NCBI GenBank assembly: GCA_033782935.1
Contig: JAWQEG010004794.1
Coordinates: 78,686-142,685, forward strand
Reading direction: 5' to 3'
From: Petrolisthes cinctipes
Taxonomy: Eukaryota; Arthropoda; Malacostraca; Decapoda; Porcellanidae
Length of the DNA: 64,000 nucleotides
Shown: piece after piece, positions 11,458 to 43,801 of the stretch
Position numbering within the stretch: position 1 is the first letter of the stretch
Layout: each line of letters starts with the position of its first letter
Notes under the pieces: generated by a model
Databases searched by the model: none
What the model saw: the letters and a program-made list of their open reading frames with translations, nothing else
Told to the model about the DNA's origin: nothing
Program-made: the position numbers and the translations under genes

Positions 11458-12326
11458 CACTCGACCTTCCATTTCCCGGACAATTAGGGGGGAGCAACAG
11501 TCCAGGAATCATAAATGTCCTGGGTCACTGACCATTACCGGACATTTACCCTACTCGGTCCGTGAATCACCACTTGCCCCGGACTCTTACAAATGTCTGG
11601 GTGTCACTACCATCACTACAGTATGTCCAGCACTCAATAGAAAAGTATGGAGGTCAACCAACATATCAAAATAACTGTACTAAACATGCAAAACATATTG
11701 TATTAACAACAAATGTACAGTATACTGTAAAGTAGGCTACTGCGATTACCTTACGAGACAAGAGTCGGCGGTCAGTGCTGCCAGGTACAGGGAAATTTCT
11801 CTGTTTTAGGGAATTTTGAAGTCCACACAGGGAAATTATATAAAGATTGTTCAAGAGTAAACAGGAAAATTTCTACCAGACGAAATACCAAAAAGACCCT
11901 CAATGTTCAAGAGTAAACAGGGAAATTTGCATGTGTTGAAGTTGGGGAAATTTCGTCAAGCAGACCTGGCAACACTGTTGATGGTAGCCATGCGTGATGC
12001 TTGTGAGGTGGTGGAAAGATGACTTATACCGTGGACAAATGCATTGGTTTCCTACTTTTTTTCATTGGTGGAGCCATCTTGGTCCTTGAAAAGACAAAAT
12101 ACTATCACAACAACGATGCTCTGTCTACGTGAACAACACAAGGCAGGCAATGTGTTTATAATTTATGTTCGTGTCACAGGCAGGGTACCGGGAAGTTTGA
12201 AATTGCCACAAGGACTTTTTTAACTTTTCCTGGACGGTCCGAGCGTATGTCCGATAATCATACATATTGTCGGACACCCAGACGTTGTCCTGCAAATCCG
12301 ATATCCGGGAAATGGAAGGTGGAGTG
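11458..12326. mobile_element. Second pogo-like non-autonomous transposon
   Basis: TIRs CACTCGACCTTCCATTTCCC (from 11458) and the complement GGGAAATGGAAGGTGGAGTG (to 12326), one mismatch, flanked by TA on both sides. No transposase. A 203-bp element (11774-11976) sits inside. Confidence 0.75.
11774..11976 (+). mobile_element. 203-bp element with TGCCAGGT/ACCTGGCA ends
   Basis: Inverted ends AGTGCTGCCAGGT and ACCTGGCAACACT (12 of 13). The interior is rich in GGGAAATTT motifs and matches each arm of the fold-back at 796-1185. Confidence 0.65.
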
Positions 12327-13822
12327 TACAATATGTACCGCTCAACTGACTTGTACTGTAACCATCATATGTACTCAAAACTAAAAAAACTAAGAATAAT
12401 TTTATTATATTAAAAAATAGTTTGAGCCCATTTATCGTAGAGGCATACATACATTTATTAACACACACAATTCTGACTAATTAAAACACTGGCTGTAGGA
12501 AATATATGCAATATTATGCTAATGCAGAATTACCAAAATAGTATCTATTGTCTTATACAGAGAGATGACTGTTACACAAACATTTCAAAAATCAATATAG
12601 CAAATCATATATCCTTCAAACAGTGATGGAAAGTATGCCTACAAGACATGAGTGACACAGTCTAGATTTACAGAAATGCCTTTGCAGTACAGATAACTAC
12701 AGTATATACCAAAGTAACCTTATCAGGCCTCTATAAAACTGGTACATAGAGAGCAGGATATTGAGTTGCTACACCTATGCCAATATCCACAAAACCTCTC
12801 CAAAAGCAGGCACAGTTACGTATATGCAAGTTGTACTGCACAAGCACTTTTTAGTATTTGTATATTGTTTCCTTGCCATAGCACAGGAATTAAAACATAA
12901 TGTATTCTATGAGATGGGGGAACCCCTCCTCTGTAAGATTTCCCTAGCAAAGAGTTACCTCTAGTGTGGAAAAAAAAAAAAAAAAAAAAAATCTATGACT
13001 TGAAAGTTACTCTCAACTCCTTGACCATTTTCTAAAACTGTCTAACTGTTTGTGTGGTGCTCTAGTTGGGAGAGTGACTAAGGGTACTCAACAATGCCTA
13101 AAGTTGGTGGTTATAGTTTTAGGGTAGTGGCACAGTTGCATCAGATGGGAAGCTCGTTCTTGGGGTACCCAGTTAAAGTCCTTATGAGGTTACCAAGCAT
13201 TCCAAGAGCGACACAATACACAGGGAGTCCAACTACCACCCTAGGCTACCTGCCGCTAATGTGGTTGAACTCGGTATACCCTCTGGACTGGCTCTGGATT
13301 AACCGGTTAGAGAAGTGGAACAATTAGCACAACTGGTTAAGGGAAAGCCAGTTCGTAAAGTGGCTGCTGGCCCAAATCGGAAGCGAGACTGACTTCTGGC
13401 AATGCACTCTTGTAAGTTGAGCTTTACTAAAAAAAAATTCTCATACTACACACTGGAACATGACTGCTGTCTGAGTCATTCTTCATTACCTATGATATAC
13501 TGCAAATTCCCATCCAAAAGCAGATTCACTGCATCAAAATACAACTGTATTGTTCATGCTGCTCAAATGTTTAAAATAGCTAGTTTAGACTTATATGACA
13601 GCACAATACAGTATCTCCTTATCTACAAACCTATTTATCAAGCAAACCTGCAACTAAAAACCAATAGTCATGACAGACCACCCCACATAAAAACCAGAAA
13701 AACCATACCTGTATCTTCTTAAGTAAGGAAATCTAGAAGGTAAACCTGTTAACTGCCTCACTAAAAGCAAAGAACCATACCTGAAGCTTCTGGTTCTCTT
13801 GGCATAAGTAGGTTTAGCTTAC
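12327..13822. other. Intergenic, no gene seen
   Basis: AT-rich with a poly-A run near 12969-12991. A more GC-rich, unique-looking stretch at 13087-13400 (contains GGTACC and CTCGGTATACC) has a short open frame but no recognisable protein. Confidence 0.4.
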
Positions 13823-13965
13823 GTTTGCTTGTCTCAATAAACCAGAAGGGCCTGAGGTTAGGTTAGGTTAAGTTTGCTTGTCTCAATAAACTAGAAGGGG
13901 CTGAAGTTAGGTTAGGTTAGGTTAAGTTTGCTTTCCTCAATAAACCAGCAGGGCCATACCTGTAG
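13823..13965 (+). repeat. ~50-bp tandem repeat carrying TTAGG runs
   Basis: Three units starting GTTTGCTTGTCTCAATAAAC at 13823, 13872 and (diverged) 13926. Unit 1 is 49 bp and unit 2 is 54 bp; the difference is one extra TTAGG. TTAGG is the arthropod telomere pentamer. Confidence 0.8.
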
Positions 13966-14708
13966 CTTGTGAAATTCTTGGTTTATGTTGGAAAGGCTGA
14001 AAGTGGCGGAGTCTGACGCGCGTCGTACAGAGCCCCCTGGAGAGTACCGGTCAGAGGTAAGGTACATGGAATCCTTATAGTTCTCTCGACCTGGAATAAT
14101 GTTAATGCATCAGTACCTTGATTTAAAAAAAATGCTATGATAAAAACATAGTGGCTATTATTAATATAATAATTATGCTCCCATAATCCTAGATCATTAT
14201 AATAATTGAAAATTATAATACTGTTGTGATAAAGTTCAAGTAGTTATAGGTTAAATCTGACATAAAAGTTATATATGAGATTTAATTGTGAAATTTCAAT
14301 TTGAAGATGAGTAAAAAGCATTTTATTTAGTTAGACTATACTGTACTTTAAAACTGAACTGATAATATATTAACTAATCTCATTAATTCAGTATCAATTA
14401 AGTACACTGGAGTATTTTCTAATCGTTATCTTACTGCAGTGGTTTAAGGAAATTAGTAAACTAAATAGAAATTCATCCATATCAATGTACTTATTCATTC
14501 CATTATAAAGTTCATCTCGTTTTTATAAACTTATATACTGTAGTATTATCTACTATTCAAATTTGCAGCTCAATCTCAGTTTACAGGCTAAGGCATATGG
14601 AAATACAGTACTTTATTTATATTATATTGTGGCATGTTTTGTTTATCAATTATGAAAATCATAACAGGTTTTATTGTACTGCACTTTAGTTCAACTATAA
14701 CTTGCTTT
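13966..14708. other. Intergenic, AT-rich
   Basis: No open frame or repeat recognised. Confidence 0.4.
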
Positions 14709-14869
14709 CAGTGGTGGGCACATTTTCGTTAATCCACTAACCACAGATCAGCGAAGCTAACTTTTTTATTAACTGATTAACATTTCTGCTAACTTTGGAA
14801 ACTATTAGTGAATAAATTAGCTTTCTTTTAATTTAATTCCACCAGCTTTATGTTTGCTAATTCTTGTAT

Positions 14870-15073
14870 TACAGGTCTTGTTTGACCTGTTTATTAATTA
14901 AGGATAACGCCACCATCCTATCCAGGGTTACAGTTGACTGCCTATTCTCTAAAGGCAAATATTTCTTAAATGCCAAGAGAGCCACCCGGTCAGCTGGCAA
15001 ATTGGAAAGGCTGACATTTACGATGGGCAACCAGCATCACATAGAAGCAATGCATACGGTCCAGCCAGAGTGA
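14870..15073 (+). pseudogene. hAT transposase C-terminal (dimerisation) fragment
   Basis: Reads DCLFSKGKYFLNAKRATRSA then GKLERLTFTMGNQHH to a TGA. This resembles the hAT dimerisation domain pattern (VFS-G-N-KR-LS-NLE-L-F). The catalytic DDE part is absent, so only the end of the gene survived an internal deletion. Confidence 0.6.
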
Positions 15074-15425
15074 ATGGAATTTTGTTATTAAAATATTAAA
15101 TACCTTTTTTGCAGAAAACAAAGTCATTGTATATTGAAAGAATGTAATTGTATAATAATGTATATTTTAATACCTCATTGGTTAACTAAATTATTTGTGA
15201 AACTGTATAAACCTTGTCAATGACGATAATTTGATTTTGGCCAGCTACCTTATGTATCAATGCTATACTTTTTGTACAGTAATATTAAAGAAAGTACTAA
15301 ATACTGTTTGTTGAGTGTGCAGTATTGCAAACCAATGTATAATTTCATTAATTTGTGAGATTAATACTGTACACCTTAAAATCATCTGATATTTGTATAC
15401 TACTGTATACTCTTTGGCAAGCTCT

Positions 15426-16765
15426 ATGTTTATCTATCTATTTATCTATAGCTCCGACGCCTCATTCCCTCCGGGAACTCCCCCCAAGAGGATGGCCACG
15501 GCACAAGTGCCCCCAGTTCTCCCTGTTCCAACACTCCCTCCTTACTTGGTCAAGCCCTACTCTGCCCCTCACGTTTCTCTCCTTTACATACTCCTCCACT
15601 CTGTTCAGCCATCTAACCGGAGGTCTGCCTCTCACACCACGTCCCACAACTTCACTTCCATACACCTTCTTTACAAACTCTTCACCTTGCATTCTCTCTA
15701 CATGTCCAAACCACCTCAATGTATTATGCTTCACTCTCTCAACCACTCCACACTCAATACCAATTGCCTTCTCACTCATACCACATCTCTCATACACACT
15801 CTCATTACTCTCTCCATTCCACCTAGTAAGTCCACATGCTCCTCTCAAGTAACTCATTTCCACTGCACCTATTCAAGACTGATGAGCACTACTCCATGTC
15901 CATGTCTCTGACGCATATGTCAGTGTTGGCAGGATTATACTATTTTGTAGTCCCCTTTTCACTTCCATACTCACACTTCTACCCTTCATAATCCTCCCCA
16001 GTGATCCTATGACCTGCCTACTCCTCACTGCTCTCTCCCTTATTTCTCCTTCCATACTTCCATGTTTACACAGAACTGTACCCAGGTACTTAAACTCCTA
16101 CACTTCCTCCATCCTCTCACCCCTCAGAGTTATCTCACACGTCGTCCCAGTTGGAACTCTCACTCTGTAAGGTGTAGCAAAGTCAATCACTTCAGTTTCT
16201 GCTCTCTCAAATACCATCACTTTACTTTTACCAACATTCACCTTCAGTTTCCTTCATTTGCACACAGACTAAAATTCGTCCACCACTCTCTGTAACTCCC
16301 TTTCACTCTCGGCCATCAACACAGTGTCATCTGCACATAAACTTGCCACCAAGGACCAATTTGCTTCATTCAGCCTCAACTTCACCCCCAGGCCATTCAC
16401 TTTGGCTTTCATCTCTCTCATACAACCATCCATATATATATTGAACAGCCATGGTGACATAACACATCCTTGTCTCAGCCCTACACTAATATTAAAACTC
16501 TCACTTAGATCACCCTCTACCCGTACACACGCTTTTGCATCTGCATAAAAGGCCTCAATGCCTTTCAACAAAGATCCCCCAATACCATAAATTCTCAACA
16601 CCTCTGTCATAGCTCTCCTATCAACCCTATCGTATGCCTTCTCCAAGTCCATGAAGGCAGCATACACCTTCCTACCCTTCCCAATATATTTCTCCACTAT
16701 TGATTTTAATGCAAATATCTGATCCACACATCCTCTACCTTTTCTGAACCCTCCCTGCTCCTCAC
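15426..16765 (-). mobile_element. RTE-like LINE copy 2 (5' truncated)
   Basis: Same family as copy 1 in the same orientation; 3' end in a TATC/TTAT microsatellite (15426-15450). Truncated within RT at GGFRKGRG. It lies inside the hAT element. Confidence 0.85.
15462..16727 (-). pseudogene. RT and tail of LINE copy 2
   Basis: Minus-strand frames: AAFMDLEKAYDRVDRRAMTE, GLRQGCVMSPWLFNIYMDG, SLCADDTVLMAESE, then after frame breaks the intact C-terminal segment EMSYLRGACGLTRWNGESNE through RGRPPVRWLNRVEEYVKE. The stop codon falls about 15 bp before the 3' microsatellite. Truncation and frameshifts make it inactive. Confidence 0.85.
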
Positions 16766-16804
16766 TAATACTGTATGATGTTTAATCTACATCATACAGT
16801 ATTA
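16766..16804. repeat. Perfect 16-bp inverted repeat (hairpin)
   Basis: TAATACTGTATGATGT, 7-nt loop TTAATCT, then the exact complement. It sits precisely where homology to the LINE stops. Confidence 0.9.
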
Positions 16805-17015
16805 ATTTACAGTTCTCTAGGTCTGCTATTAAGGATCTTAGATTTGTTTAAAAAAAAAAATATATATAATAATAATAATAATATAATAAAAGCTAGATGT
16901 CTGCATTAGCTTCTGCTAAGTTTTTAGCCATTTAATGTTAGTGTTCTAGCAAAGTAAACTTTTCTAGTTAGTGGATTAGCAAAGCTAACATTTCAGTGAC
17001 CTGTGCCCACCACTG

Positions 17016-17543
17016 CTAGCTTTTGCACTAGCCTTCTCTGGAAAAACATACACCATACTAATTAAGTCCAGTATGAGACTCTTGTAGAAGAACAGAGTAA
17101 TTCTAACTTCTTTCTTACAGTACCAAAAAGCGAGTGATCCCAATTCAGCCTATTTTTGCAACAAAGTGTAAACTTCTGAGGTTTTAAGAACCCTCTCTAT
17201 AAAATTAAAATACATACGGAGTTATGTTTTCATGCAGAAACCATACCTCATAAATTCTATGTTTCAAATACTATTCAAACAATGAAACTTGACATTATCA
17301 GGCATAGAAAAACTGCTAACTAGGTAACCATTCACAGAGCATACACAACTTTCACGGTTCGGAAAAAGAGACCACTGCTACTACTATACCGTATTTCTCA
17401 GTGCACACTGAATAATGCATATCTTAAAACCTGGTGAAATTGTACCAGCACTTTGATCTTATTTCTCAGCATTTTTGGTAATTATAATGAAAATCAAGAC
17501 AAAATTTTGTACAATAACAATTCTCATAACTAGGTTCCGTAAT
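17016..17543. other. Intergenic between hAT element and LINE copy 3
   Basis: AT-rich, no gene or repeat recognised beyond the hAT target duplication at 17016-17023. Confidence 0.4.
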
Positions 17544-17768
17544 TATCTATCTATCTATAGCTCTGACGCCTCGTTCCCTCCGGGAACTCCTCCCAAGGGG
17601 GTGGCCATGGCACAAGTGTCTCCAATCTTCCCTGTTCCAACACTCCCTCCATACTCTGCCCCTCACATTTCTCTCCCTTACATATTCTTCCACTCTGTTC
17701 TGCTATTTAACCGTGGGTCTGCCTCTCACACCAAGTCCCACAACTTCACTTCCATACACCTTTACAAA

Positions 17769-18995
17769 TTAAACACCTTGCATTCTCTCTACATGTCCAA
17801 ACCAACTCAATGTATTATACTTCACTCTCTCAACCACTCCACACTCAATGCCAATTGCCTTCTCACTCATACCACATCTCTCATTACTCTCTCCATCCCA
17901 CCTAAAAACTCCACATGCTCCTCTCAAGTAACTCATTTCCACTGCACCTATTCTAGACTGATGAGCACTACTCCATGTCCATGTCTCTGACGCATATGTC
18001 AGTGTTGGCAGGATTATACTATTTTGTAGTCCCCTTTTCACTTCCATACTCACACTTCTACCCTTCATAATCCTCCTCAGTGATCCTATGACCTACCTAC
18101 CCCTCACTGCTCTCTCCCTTATTTCTCCTTCCATACTTCCATGTTTACACAGAACTGTACCCAGGTACTTAAACTCCTTCACTTCCTCCATCCTCTCACC
18201 CCTCAAAAGTTATCTCACACTTCATCCCAGTTGGTACTCCCACTCTGTAAAGTGTAGCAAAGTCAATCACTTCAGTTTCTGCTCTCTCAAATACCATCAC
18301 TTTACTTTTACCAACATTCGCCTTCAGTTTCCTTCGTATACACACAGACTGAAATTCGTCCACCACTCTCTGTAACTCCCTTTCACTCTCAGCCATCAAC
18401 ACAGTGTCATCCGCACATAAACTTGCCACCAAGGACCAATTTGCTTCATTCAGCCTCAACTTCACCCCCAGGCAATTCACTTTGGCTTCATCTCTCTCAT
18501 ACAACCATCCATATATATATTGAACAGCCATGGTGACATAACACACCCTTGTCTCAGCCCTACAGTAATATTAAAACTCTCACTTAGATCACCCTCTACC
18601 TGTACACATGCTTTTGCATCTCCATAAAAGGCCTCAATGCCTTTCTGCAAAGACCCCCAATACCATAAATTCTCAACACCTGTCATAGCTCTCCTATCAA
18701 CCCTATCGTATGCCTTCTCCAAGTCCATGAAGGCAGCATACACCTTCCTACCCTTCTCAATATCTTTCTCCACAATTGATTTTAATGCAAATATCTGGTC
18801 CACACATCCTCTACCTTTTCTGAACCCTCCCTCCTCCTCACTAACTTTATTCCCTGTTACTTGAATCAGTCTTTCAGTAAGAACCTTCCCCGGTGCACTA
18901 AGAAGGCTTATTCCCCTATAGATACCACACTCATCCTTACTCCCATTCCCCTTATACAAAGGCACAATTATGGCTCTCCTCCAATCCTCTGGCAC
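17769..18995 (-). pseudogene. Reverse transcriptase of LINE copy 3
   Basis: Starts PEDWRRAIIVPLYKGNGSKD and shows YRGISLLSAPGKV, FMDLEKAYDRVDR, GLRQGCVMSPWLFNIYMDG and LCADDTVLMAE in two frames. A small deletion near 18660 and a frameshift near 18480 disrupt it. In life this enzyme would make cDNA at the nicked target. Confidence 0.85.
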
Positions 18996-19007
18996 CTCTC
19001 CCTGCCT

Positions 19008-19780
19008 CTAGACCAATGTGCATATTAGCAACATCCACTCCACAACTACCCCCCTCCCCCCACACTTTAACATTTCAGCAGTTATCCCATCCACCCCAGG
19101 TGCCTTTCCCATCTTCAACTTTCCTATTGCTTTCCTAACCTCATCCCTTCCGAATTCTCCCTGTACACCCTGTCGTCTACCACCTGCCTCCATCCCCATG
19201 CATATCACCACCGCCTCCCCTCCCGTCCCCTCATTCATCAAACCATCAAAATGCCTCTTCCACACTTCTTTCACTTCCACTCACAGTAACTCCAACTCTT
19301 CATTCTCACGCTACCAGATTTTCCTTCTCCTCTTTCTCTTTTAACCTCCTTCCAGAATAATTTCTTGTTTTCTTTAAACTTCTCACTCAGTTTTCTACCA
19401 AACTCCTCGTCCACTCTCCTTATACTCTCACTCACCATCCTCTTCACTTGCCTCTTACATACATTACATTCTCTCATCCACCTCTCTTTCACTTCCTCTG
19501 ACACAATCCTCTGTAATGTTCAACTATATGCCTTCCTTTTCTTCTTTACTGCATCTTTCACTTCTTCTGACCACCAAGCACTCCCTTTCTTGCCCTTCTT
19601 CTGTGTCTTGTATCCCACTACCTCTGCTGCTGTCCTCAATACTAGTGTCTTAAACATTTCATACACATCATTCACTCCCACTCCCTCCCTTATACTCAGC
19701 CATGCATTCTCCAGCACCTCTCCCATCCTCCTCTTATATTCCTCTTTATACTCAATGTCATTCAATCTTCCACTTGCCAC
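19008..19780 (-). pseudogene. Endonuclease-RT linker of LINE copy 3
   Basis: Lys/Glu-rich linker pieces such as RRVDEEFGRKLSEKFKENKK and RKAIGKLKMGKAPGVDGITA, the latter being the conserved RT domain 0 motif. Multiple frame breaks. Confidence 0.75.
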
Positions 19781-20752
19781 CTCCCTCTATCCTTCCTACC
19801 ATACTCCCATTTTTCTCTGACCCTAATCCTCGCCATAACCGCATAATGGTTAGAGCACTGAAACATTCCTCTCACCACTCTAGCATCCATCACATCTTTC
19901 ATTATCCTTTCATCCACAGCTATGGTATCTATCAGACTCATTTGCTCTCCCCTTTCATCCCTCCTCTTCCATGTGTACCCGTGGATCAGCCTGTGCTCGA
20001 AGCAGGTGTTGGCAAGGAACAACCCCGCCTCGGCACACACATCCACAAGGCACTCGCCATTTTCATTTATTCCATTCACACCCCACTTTCCAACTACATT
20101 TCATATTCTCTCATTCTCTACCTTCCCATTCATGTCTCTCACAAGCACTATCCTCCTCCCTCTCTCAAAACTTCTCAGACAGTCATTCACCTCATACCAA
20201 AACTCTTTCATTTTCATTTTTCCCACCTTGGTCTGCGCGTTTACTGGAGCATAAGCGCAGACCCATGCATACTTCACTATACAAATCTTGCTCATTATCC
20301 ATAATATCCTTGTTCCCTTCCTTACATGACCATTCATTCCCTTTCACACCCTCCCAGACACCATCAATGCACACCCTTCCTTTCCTCTACTTTTACTCTT
20401 TTCATCCATATCACACCACCTTCCATTCCCACAACAAACTCTTCCCTCCATCCCTACATTCTTCCACCCCCCATCCTTTCATATGCATTTCAGGTATCCC
20501 ACACACATCTATTTTACTCCTTCTAGCACACTCCACTATCTCTCTCCTTTTCACCTCATTCACCATTCCATTCACATTGATCGCTACTACTCTCAAGCAT
20601 TCTTTCCCTTTCCTGCCCCCCACAGGGCAGACTGGAGACCCCTCCCCGCCACTAGCCGTAGCTGTCCGTCCCCCCATTGGGGTGCCACTAGTGGCTGGCA
20701 AGGCCAACGCAGCGCTCATTCCCGGAGGGACATGGGCCATCAACATTATCAA
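19762..20752 (-). pseudogene. Endonuclease region of LINE copy 3
   Basis: EEP-type endonuclease in several frames: N-terminal RVVAINVNGMVNEVKRREIV with the conserved Asn, CGIPEMHMKG in the position of the catalytic ETH, GRRIVLVRDMNGK (family GDMN, here Asp after Arg), and FLANTCFEHR, YTWKRRDERG and SNHYAVMARI at the end. Frameshifts near 20410 and 20100 break it. Confidence 0.8.
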
Positions 20753-20770
20753 GCCTTTAAAAACACCAAA

Positions 20771-23700
20771 ATAATAAGAAAAAATTTACACATTAACACT
20801 TAAAAAAATAATAATGTCATTAAATTATATACATTACACGGAAATAAAACCTATATGTGGGGGAACCTACTGTGCCCCCACACCGCCTCCCACGATACTG
20901 CCACTGCGCAAAACTATCAACAATATATAATAACTAAAATTTCCACACCATATGTATTCAGAACAACTTTTCCTAGGAAATACTTTAAGTATATTTTCAC
21001 CAGGTTAAAAAACACACACTACACCTGTATTTTCCTTCCATTCTACAGTTATAAAACCATTCGCAGCACTTATCCAATCTCCAGTTCATTTATTAGTTTA
21101 ACAATAAATATCTGAGTACATCCCACAGCCTACTTGTAAATTCCTTATTCAGTCCTACAGTATAAACTGTATCACAACTATGCTCATTGAGTCCTGTACC
21201 AGAGATAAACAAGGTGGGAAATATCAAAGACAGTCAAATGTTATTTATATCAAAATTTTTACCTTTCACTAAAAGACAGGAGAACAAACATAGTCCATAC
21301 TGATTACAAGTTTCACTCTTTGCTTCAGTACTTTCTTTCACTTTTCAAATGAGTGATGATTTCCTATCTTCCATTTTTTTTCCCCTTTCATGTATGCTTT
21401 ACTGTTTTTCTCATCAAGTCCAACATTTACAATTGATTACAAAGGATGGTGAATAATAAACAATCAGGGGACGTGTGGATCAAATGTCTGGAGGATAGCA
21501 ATTGCTTAAGAAAGTATATGAAATAGACTGCAAGCAGTTTATAGCCTCCATAGATCTGGAAGGAATTGCTCTGCAATGGTATGGTCAGAGAAAGAGTTAA
21601 TGAGGGACAACCATACCTGGGAAGGCTTACAAATAATGATGGTAAGAAAAAGCAAATGAGTGCAAAAAAGCAGGAATGGTAATGGATGAAGCAAAGAAAT
21701 ACAGTAGTGCAACACAGACCTAGATCCGAGTGAAAGAATGAATATGTGCTAAAATATACCGGTTTTAGCTTGACAACTCACAGAATGGCTCTCCTTACCA
21801 AGTGCAATGAAGAGGCTTTGTTGTGTTTATAATACTTGTGGGAGAAAATGAATACTTCAAGGGTTTGAGATGGGGCATGAATATCAGTCTCTCTCTTAAT
21901 CAATCCTACTATGTGTTGTTTTTCCCTGGGCATGGAGCCCCCATCTCTTAGGAAAAAAGGGAACTAATTTTTTATCGTAATGACTTCCTTAGTACAATGG
22001 ACTTTCCTCAAGCTAAGACAAATTATCAGAGATGACGAAAAGGTGATGTAACGAGTATACTGGTACTGAACATGGAATTTACCACTCTAGAGAAGAAAGT
22101 GGGGGATATACACTACATGCTTGCCTAAGTCAAGGAGATTAAATATGATGCAAGCCATGAAAAGGTTTATGCAACAAGCTATATTTCTATGCATTTCTCT
22201 AATACTGGATCACTGCCAGTTTGTGTGGATAAAAAAAAATATAAGCTTTCAAAACTTAAAGTTCTCAATCACTTTCGATGGAAATATTATACCTGAAAAA
22301 TACAAGTAGGTACATACGGTACTTGCCTGGAGACTGGACAAGAACTTTCATTTTATGTATCATTTACATCAACATTAACTGAATCTAGACTCACGAGTCA
22401 TGACATGCTAGTCAGGCACAAGCTCTGAGGCTGTTACACACTGAATAAAGAGTTATGTGGCCAAGAAAATAAAACTTATGGAAAGCAACAGATAAATATT
22501 GCCTTCACTGTAAGTGATATTTATTATCACAAGAAAACAAGGTGCAAATAAGAAAATGCTCTATAGTAATGGAAAACAACTCTTAAAACAAGCAAAGAAC
22601 AGCTAAGCTCTGCTGAGCATTGTTTTGCACAACCATGCACAAAAAGTTATAGTGTTAAATAAGAAAATAAATAAATAAATATTTAAATACAAACAGGAAG
22701 TATATACATTACCTTAAATATATTAAGTGCTCAAAAACATAACTGTATAGTAAAATTCAATTCAACAACAGTCAACTCTTATCCGAAAGCCTTAATTTAT
22801 CAGTATCTTTTTGTACTCAATAGCAGTTTTCCTCATTCTTAAGAAAATGCATCTAACCTCAAAATTTCTAACATATACTGCAAAAATAGATGTACTTAAA
22901 TAGCTTTGAAATCAAGCCATAGATATGATTCAGGACCAATACTTTGGTAACTAACCGAAAGTTACTTTGTTTCCCAAACAACTACACACACAGTATGTAA
23001 AATATTTAACATCATTAGGGGAGCAGTCTTTAAGATGATGTTTCACACTTATGTTTCCATTTCAAAAGTAAATCTGCCACACAAATTCTGCATCACCTGT
23101 CAACCTATAAACTCAAAATATATGTATAATGATGCTTTGAAACTGCAATGATATCCTGTACATGTTTGAATTTATTTACACAAAGAATGAAGCTCAAAGA
23201 AGTAGAACTGTATAATGATATCACTACAGTTTCAACGTAGTTTTATTTTTAAAGCTTATCAATTAACATGTGATGAAGAATTTTTATTAATGATCTGATT
23301 TACCATAGCTCTTTACTTGACACATGTGACTATAGCATTTTATTGTGTCTAATTTACTTGTACATTCAACCCCAGGATAATGGGAAACGAAAGATGTAAA
23401 ATGAATATGATAACGATAATAATGAAAATTTACTTATCAGTGAAACTTCACGCAGCTACAGGATTAACTTCATTTTGAGCAATCTTTTAATTAAGCCTGT
23501 ACTTCCAACATGTGACTTTAGTAGTCTACTCTTGCTAATCATAAGAAATCCTTTTATTTAAATGTTAAGAACTTCCTAAAAGGGGAAAACATAATTTAAC
23601 ACCTAACTCCTTCCAAATTGTTGTTAATCATGTACTCTACAAGCTCATACCTGATCATTTATTTTCGTTACAGTACTTGATCAGTCTAGCTTAAAACCTC

Positions 23701-23811
23701 AAAATATGGAGAAATGTGAGGCCCACTTCATTCCAGCCACCTGGAGAAACATACCACCACCACCACCACCTGTACAGACCACACTTGCCGAGTCCAACCA
23801 CCACAACATGG
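20771..23811. other. Region downstream of SIK3, no gene seen
   Basis: AT-rich with no protein I recognise on either strand and no clear TIRs. Possible SIK3 3' UTR occupies the right edge. Confidence 0.45.
23658..23663 (-). other. Candidate polyadenylation signal for SIK3
   Basis: AATAAA on the minus strand about 150 bp past the TAG stop. The region is AT-rich, so this hexamer may be fortuitous. Confidence 0.3.
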
Positions 23812-43799
<19,988 letters not shown>

Positions 43800-43801
43800 T
43801 A

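Larger units (their letters stand above)
14709..17015. mobile_element. hAT-like element with nested LINE
   Basis: Perfect 14-bp TIRs CAGTGGTGGGCACA (14709) and its complement (ending 17015), followed inward by matching TAATCCACTAAC and repeated TTAGC/GCTAA subterminal motifs. The flanking 8-bp sites are CTTGCTTT and CTAGCTTT (7 of 8), the hAT duplication length. It contains a transposase C-terminal remnant (14870-15073) and LINE copy 2. Confidence 0.82.
17544..20770 (-). mobile_element. RTE-like LINE copy 3, near full length
   Basis: The most complete copy, about 3.2 kb. 3' tail (ATCT)n at 17544-17560. The 5' end holds the start of the ORF (MAHVPPGMSAALALPATSG) near 20745, then endonuclease, linker and RT in order. 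No clear target duplication. Confidence 0.83.

Noticed and set aside
13094..13327. 77-residue frame in the GC-richer segment
   Set aside because: No recognisable domain and no neighbouring coding evidence; kept only as a composition note.
13823..13965. True telomere or telomere fusion
   Set aside because: Only 3-4 TTAGG units embedded in a longer unique repeat.
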